From NCBI GenBank assembly GCA_033026295.1, contig CM065175.1, forward strand, positions 16,502,837-16,566,836: a stretch of 64,000 nucleotides of DNA, written 5' to 3'. Source of the stretch: Channa striata (lineage: Eukaryota > Chordata > Actinopteri > Anabantiformes > Channidae). Below are positions 58,101 through 64,000 of this stretch, piece by piece; positions within the stretch are counted from its first letter, which is position 1; the number at the start of each line of letters is the position of its first letter. Made by a program: the position numbers and the translations under genes. The notes below the pieces were generated by a model that was given only the letters and a program-made list of their open reading frames with translations, was not told where the DNA came from and searched no databases.

Positions 58101-61100
58101 TTCTCATGCTGCACGGTATAGTTTTCTTGATGATAATAGATGGTAGTGATCTTAAATAGCTTCATGCCTTTGAACGTCTGTCAGATTGCTGTGAGAACTA
58201 GGTGTCATGTGGCTTCAAACGTGTTTGCAACTTTTATACACTGTGTGTTCAGGCTTGTGTTCACGTTCCCACTTTTCATTTTGATTTAGCACTAAGTTAA
58301 ATAGTAAATGTTCAGTGTCTCATAGCAAGCCAATTGTTTTGATTTGAATCTTTTATCACAATATTTTAATCAGCCAAACACATTTTAAGTAGCTCTGTAA
58401 TAGATGCCAGGCAACAGACGCACTTGTTCTTGAGATGAGCGTTTTGTTTTGAATCTTCATTGGGCCTCTCCAAAGATCTTACTTGGCTCACTGTTGGGTA
58501 TGTTCACATCATTATATGTGTTTCAGTTTTTTGATTTGGTAACATGACTCAATTTTAACCTCCCTTTGATGAATTTAAGATTTGAATCATGTCTAAGATA
58601 TTTCTGCCATCTCTTACACCTACATATTTAGTACACTGCAGGTTAGAAACTAAGGTGGTTTTACAGGTCTACAATTATGGGGCTAAAGGTTGTAGTAAAA
58701 TGTGTACAGTTTGAAAAAGTATTCAGAATTTGTTCTGTGTTGATCTGCATGTTATGTTTAGATTCCTTATATGTCCTTAGAAAGTAATTATAATTAACAG
58801 ATGAAACCAATTAACTCCAAAGGCTCCAGGTTTTAATACGACGTTTGAGATGGTGCTAAACATTTTGCAAATACCTTCACTTTACTAACAGAGTAAAATA
58901 AAGTAAAAACCGAATCTACGGGCAAACAGGATGCTTCACAACTGCAGCACATCAGTTTGACTGGACAGGTTCCACACACATACAGAAAACAGGATGCAGA
59001 GGAAATGCTCATCATGTTCAAAAAAAAAAAGTGATGATAGAAATAAAACAAAATTAGATTCTCAGTACACAGTTAATGATGACAGCAGGTTGAGGAGATT
59101 AAAGAGACAAATGATTGCCTGCACACTCCTGCAACTTGCAGACACGCGCAGGTATAGATGCACACACACACACAGATCCACAGCTGCTAGTTAGATGGCG
59201 CCTAGATGTAGTGTATCTCAGCCATGCAGCTGTGTGTGGATACTACGTGCACGAAAGAGAGAGATAGAGGTTCCCACAGCTGAGAATATCGCTTATTATT
59301 TTTCTGGCTTCACGACACCTTGAAAATAATTAATTAGAGGCTTCTCTGGTGCCACAGTGGGCTGTATGTCGTGGAAATTTACCCACACACACATTATATA
59401 TGGCTTTCTTGTTGTATTTGAGGGATTCCTGTGTAGATTTGTATGTGTCTTTATCAGAAAGGATTTCCTTGTTCCTCTAGATGCAAAAACTTGCACAGCA
59501 CTTCCAAAGCAGCAAAAACAGTTGGCTTCAGATCAAAGCAAACATCAAAATCGCAGGTGACACATCCCCTCCCCAAAATATGGTAAATGAAATACAGCAG
59601 TGGAGCTGATTCATACCCTTTGCTACTGTCAAAACATTACCTCTTTGAAACACCCCCAAATTCTGTCTGTACTTTAAAGTGCACATGGTAAATCTGATGC
59701 TAATTCATATGTGCTTTGATAATTTGTCATTTTTTTTCTCAGGTAATGAACTGAACTATACTGTTGGTAATTTTTCTCACTTTGGTGTTGTCAAATAATG
59801 AATGAAACTCAGTAGCAAAGGAGTTCAGAACAACCAAAACTGTTTGATTCTTAAACATAAAGATAATTAAGATATGCCAGCCTCGAAAAAAATGTAGGTG
59901 TAATATTTAATACAAAACATAGAACGAAAAGAGCCTACTTAATTCAGTTTTAATTTATAGTATAATAAATAGTTGTTTGTTTGTTTGCTTTTTTCTTTTC
60001 ACAATTCCTTTTCCGGTTTTGTGAATTAACCTTTAATGTCAAATTCTAAATTATAGCACTTTGTAAAGAAAAGGACTTTTAATAAGCAAATTTGAGTGTC
60101 TTGTTAATAGGTCAGACTAATTTTATAGCCTTTGTAGATCTCGTTTAGGATTGCGTTGATGTAGCAGTGAAACTGCAGTTGCATTCGCTCTAATGCATAA
60201 ACAATGTGTACCTTTTTGTTTACTGTATTTTCAAATATAAATACCTAAGAAAAGCATGCGTTTCATAAATTTTTATGTATGGTCTACAATCAGTTGAATT
60301 TCATGACACGCACACAAGTGTTCATACAGCACTTCGTAAAGTTTGATTATGGCCCGAGGGAATTACGGTCTTAGACAGTGTAGCTATTTTAAAAATATTG
60401 CTTTAGGAAACTGTTTAAATTAGAATTGATATAAATGACAGTTAAATGTCAGAAGAACGCAAACAAGTTTCCCTTCTGTATTGAAAGATAATGAGAAAAA
60501 TGTTATTTACATTTTTAACGTTAATATTAAAAATATGTTGCATAAGTTCTAAAACCTTTCACTAAAACTGGTAGATAAATAAATTGTCTGTAGTTTGTTT
60601 GTAATCCATCGATTAAGCTTCTATTACCGTGTTGTGAGAACTTGTAAATAATAGTCTTTTTGCGAGATATTAACAGCCCATTTTTGCCAATTTTTTTTTT
60701 ATGTGTGTGTGTGTGTGTCTGTATACAAACTTTGTTTGCACTATATTTTGCTTGCGTACGTACCAAAGGTAAGCTTCCGTCAAAGGAAAGTTGAGGTTTT
60801 TTGTCCGTTTACAGTGAAAGGAACAGACTGCTGACAACGTAATTTGAGGCAGAAACTGACATCGGTATCGTCCACCCCACTTCCAGATGCTCCACAAACA
60901 AATGCGAACACACATCCACAAATAGAGTTGTGAGAGTACTGAACCTCTTTCTAGGTTGAAATCGAGTATTTCCTTTAGTATTTATCGTTTTATTTAATTC
61001 GATGTAAAAAAAAAAGCAAACTTTATCAAATTAGAATACTCAAGGGTGCAGGAGAAAGTCGTGAGAGAGAAAGCTGTCAATGTATTGCAATTTTTCTTTA

Positions 61101-63970
61101 TGCATGGAAGCTAGAAATGAACAGCGAGAAATGAAATTTTGCGAGAAATGACAGCGAGAAATGAAATTTTGTGTCTATTAGTCATTGATAATTCCTATTG
61201 AAAGATAATAATGAGACCATTGCAATCTACTCTCCTGATCAACAGTACTTTGCAGAAGCGTGGGATGAGGCACTTATTTGTTTTGACTGACAAGCCCGAA
61301 TATTTCTGTCACTGCATATACTATAACCTCGCTTTTACTACTTAAACAGCATGTAGCTCACGAAGTATTAATTTTAGGTTACAATTACTGGATCAATTGT
61401 TTTGCTTAATTTTAGTATAAATATAGCAGTACATTTTTGTGTTTATGCTTTATACTATGCAGTGTTCTTCAAATGCAGTGCAGCATGTTGCACTACCAAG
61501 CATAAAGTGTTGCTTGGAAAACAAAATGAGTCTTCATTTTACTGAAGCACATACGAGGCAGATAAGATCTTTAGTCAGAATATCTTTAAACCCAAACATC
61601 CTCTTAATGAGGTCATGCTGAGCTGCTGAGGAGGCCTGTGACATGATAGTAAACCAGCATACGTGCCAATATTTATATATTTGCCAGAAAAACAAGTGAA
61701 AGTAAATTATTTGCAATGTCATGCAGGTGCTCTTTCATCCACTTTGCGTGCAACAATAATCCCCCTCTCAAAAATGGTGGAAGAAAAACAGGTGGTTGGC
61801 TTCTTCGGTGTTTTTATCTCTCTCAAACACGCATACGTACACACAGAGATGCTGGGTTTGATGTGTCTATGCCTGTGGCTGGAGATAACAAGCCAAGACA
61901 AAGAAAAGGCTCTCAGGAGCTGGTGACTGTAGATTCCCCAGTGTTTAACTGGTGTGAAGTTAATTCTCATTGACAGTTATCATGTTTTAATACTCAAAGG
62001 CAGGTTGTGGACCAGGAAGCAAAAAAGAAGCCAGTGTTTAGCTTGATATTGTATTGATATATGTATTCAGTGTGTCGCATACGCGCAGATGAGAATCATC
62101 ATTGCTACGATTGCATGGAAAGTTGTTAGAGGAGTAGTGCATGTAAATTCTCCATGTGTTAGTGTGTGAGTGTGTATGTGAACAGTGAAAGGTTGTGGGT
62201 CACGGTGGATTTCCTGTTGTTTGAGGTTGACAATCAGAACTGAAATAGCAAAAAAAGCAGAGACCACTAATGCTCTCTCCACCCATCCTGCAATACTGTC
62301 AGAAACTCAATCATAGCCACAGCTCAGTAACTCAATTTTTCTACTATTTCCAGTTTTTCTAGTATTTCCAATTTTTCTAGTATTTCTTGTCTATGGAATA
62401 TCTTTGTCTCTTTGTCAGTTATGTCTGTTTTGTGTTTAATCATACTAACAAATAATCTGGTTATCTTTTAAAATCTGTAAAATACTGTAATCCTTATCAT
62501 ACAGGATCTTGAGGTTAATCAACCTCTGTTAGTGTCGGCTATAGTCTTATCAGTTATGCAGTGATTAGTCCTGATTTGTCACATGTCTTCATCCGTTTTT
62601 ACTTCACCTCAGACCGACTGACCTCCCCAGGTGCCTGAGGGTGATCCCTGTGGCACTAGATATAGAGGGCACACACTGACACACTAACACACACTTGCAG
62701 AAAAATCTGACACAGTTTTGCACGGAAACGCAAATACTACTGTACTGTACATAAGCTTCAACAAGAGTCTGCCTTGCAGAAAACAATCACACTTTCAGCG
62801 CATTTGTGGAAGGAAGAGAGAAGATGACAGGAATAGATAAAATGTGAGACTATTTAATGTTAGAAAAAAGAGACACAACATAGTACGCTCTACTTCCTGA
62901 AGTGTGTGATCATTCATTGTTGCTATAAATAAAAAGTACATAACGTGGATGAAACATTATGTGATGCACCGACCTCTGTCATTTTATTAGAGGTATGTTT
63001 GCGAGCACATAAAACATGCTTGCTCACACCTTACCCAAGGTAAATCTTTCTCTATTTAGGGTTCTTAAATAAATCAAATGACAATCTGACAAAATCGCCA
63101 CTAAACAAAAGGATGAGGGGTGTGAGAGTCTGCAGAGAGCAGGGGTATAGGGGAGGTGTGTGGGGGGGTGGCCGTTACTGGCAGTGATGAAGGAGAGAGT
63201 GCATTACTGGCAGCTGTGTCCTTTATGAGCGAGACAGAAAAGGATTCACAAAGAAAGAAAGGACATGAAAGAGGGACAGTCAGAGTGAAAGAGAAGTCAG
63301 GCAACCACTTAAAAGGACTCTGAGGTTGACACCTTCATATTCTCCGCCTTTCTCCATTTGCAAATATTCCACGTCCTCAGAAGACTCATCAGATTTGATG
63401 TTATTTTTTGTCTGTTATTAAAGCAAGAGGTGATTGTGAGGAAAATACCTTTGGTTTACTCTGGTCAAACAACAATTGAAAGATGCTGAAGGGGAAGTAC
63501 AGCTTAAGACTTAAGTTCTCGCAATGGGAAAGAGAGTTTACTTCTTCGTGAAAATATGATGCTACTTGGCCTATTTTACTTCTACAGTGTCCACAACTAG
63601 CACATCACAAGCAATTATTTGATAAATTGGACGTAACGCAGAACTTTTGTGTGTTTGGATTTGTTTAGCTTTGTGTTTTTCACTTTACAAGTCCTGTTTG
63701 CTGCTGCATGCAGAAAAGTCACAAAGCTGAAGGCACAGTGCTTCTGATTTGATTTAGAGTCCCAACCATATTGCTTGCATGTTTCGCCCATTCTTTTCCA
63801 CTTTTAGCTTAGTTCTTTTGTTCCTATTAGTATGTTACTGTCTGATTGACTATGTTAACATAATTCATTTCGATGCTTATTCAGCCCAGATTGAAGTTAT
63901 CCCTTGTAAGATCTGCGGTGACAAGTCCTCAGGAGTGCATTATGGAGTCATCACTTGTGAAGGCTGCAAG
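51373..63970 (+). CDS. rorc: ROR-family nuclear receptor, 5' part (first three coding exons), probably rorc
   Basis: Coding exons: 51373-51424 (MEYEEAEVPPVDTPIKR plus one base), 56251-56280 (30 nt: GGAVSKKTHL with the split codons) and 63885-63970 (86 nt). Phases join cleanly. Exon 3 reads TQIEVIPCKICGDKSSGVHY then GVITCEGCK: the whole first zinc finger of the DNA-binding domain, with its four cysteines and the CEGCK P-box start. KKTH-TQIEVIPCKICGDKSSG is diagnostic of ROR receptors (RORA/B/C). Linkage to them4 favours RORC, and fish carry duplicates (rorca/rorcb), so the suffix is open. The exon ends AAG|GCAAGA, a GC donor. The second finger and ligand-binding domain lie beyond the window. 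Introns 1 and 2 are about 4.8 and 7.6 kb. Family role: constitutive-type transcription factor binding RORE half-sites. Confidence 0.88.
53513..53640 (+). repeat. Teleost interspersed repeat fragment (TATAGCGCTTTTATCC type)
   Basis: AAATGGTAAATAGCCACTTG, TATAGCGCTTTTATCCAAAG, CTCTTTACAATG and CCACCCATTCACACACATTC occur in the order of a very common fish repeat segment. Confidence 0.6.
55105..55133 (+). repeat. (CA)n microsatellite
   Basis: About 14 uninterrupted CA units within the first ROR intron. The GT-encoded open frame on the other strand is an artefact of this run. Confidence 0.9.
56281..63884 (+). other. ROR gene intron 2 (about 7.6 kb)
   Basis: No coding block was recognised. Small tandem repeats are present at 61119-61170 (two copies of ACAGCGAGAAATGAAATTTTG) and at about 62334-62386 (three copies of TTTTTCTAGTATTTCCA-like units), plus GT/CA runs near 59162 and 60702. 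A block at about 60130-60240 (forkhead-like ATAAACAATG, TTGTTTACTG) resembles a regulatory element but was not tested for conservation. Confidence 0.45.
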
Positions 63971-64000
63971 GCAAGAAAAGCGCATCAAAACACTCACACA

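Noticed and set aside
1..64000. CRISPR arrays, operons, prophage or bacterial features
   Set aside because: The sequence is vertebrate; short tandem repeats present are microsatellites or coding minisatellites without spacer structure.

Overview
This is a vertebrate, almost certainly teleost fish, chromosomal window. Every recognisable gene is split into many short GT-AG exons separated by AT-rich introns. The repeats (tRNA-derived SINEs, L2/Rex-type LINE pieces, a Tc1-like transposase relic, hAT-like MITEs, CA/GT microsatellites) are teleost in style, and gene order mixes human 8q21 neighbours (OSGIN2-NBN) with human 1q21 neighbours (THEM4-RORC). There are no bacterial features, CRISPR arrays or convincing stand-alone RNA genes.

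Layout. (1) 437-4230, minus: gtpbp10, a mitochondrial Obg-family GTPase in ten coding exons. (2) About 5960-10825, plus: osgin2, with a probable untranslated first exon at the CpG-rich block near 6.0-6.2 kb and five coding exons at 8739-10825. (3) 14114-25510, minus: nbn (nibrin), 17 coding exons with all phases consistent, convergent with osgin2. (4) 26532-27422, minus: a small secreted ten-cysteine microseminoprotein (msmp-like), with a probable TATA box and a 78-nt 5'UTR intron. (5) 27.7-34.7 kb: gene-poor, with SINE, LINE and LTR-like debris and two blocks that look conserved. (6) 34714-37488 (minus) and 38425-39610 (plus): a head-to-head pair of related genes for small, single-pass membrane, coiled-coil proteins that I cannot name. 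Exon sizes and phases match between the two; one has a Glu/Pro/Lys decapeptide-repeat tail. (7) 39.6-42.9 kb: repeats, including a MITE and an LTR-like block. (8) 42952-47745, plus: them4, a hotdog-fold acyl-CoA thioesterase whose fifth coding exon carries an apparent one-base insertion. Its first intron holds a LINE inserted into a Tc1-like transposase relic. (9) 51373 to the right edge, plus: the 5' part of a ROR nuclear receptor, probably rorc, reaching the exon that encodes the first zinc finger.

The genes are not a functional unit. They include genome stability (nbn), mitochondrial translation (gtpbp10), acyl-CoA metabolism (them4), oxidative-stress growth control (osgin2), a secreted factor (msmp) and an immune/circadian transcription factor (rorc). 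The most novel material is the divergent membrane coiled-coil pair. The most checkable oddities are the them4 frameshift, two GC-AG introns, a reading-frame conflict in the minus-strand member of the pair, the D-box and uORFs in the rorc 5' region, and the nested transposon in them4 intron 1. Exon boundaries were derived by hand from splice signals, phase and remembered family sequences; no database was searched.
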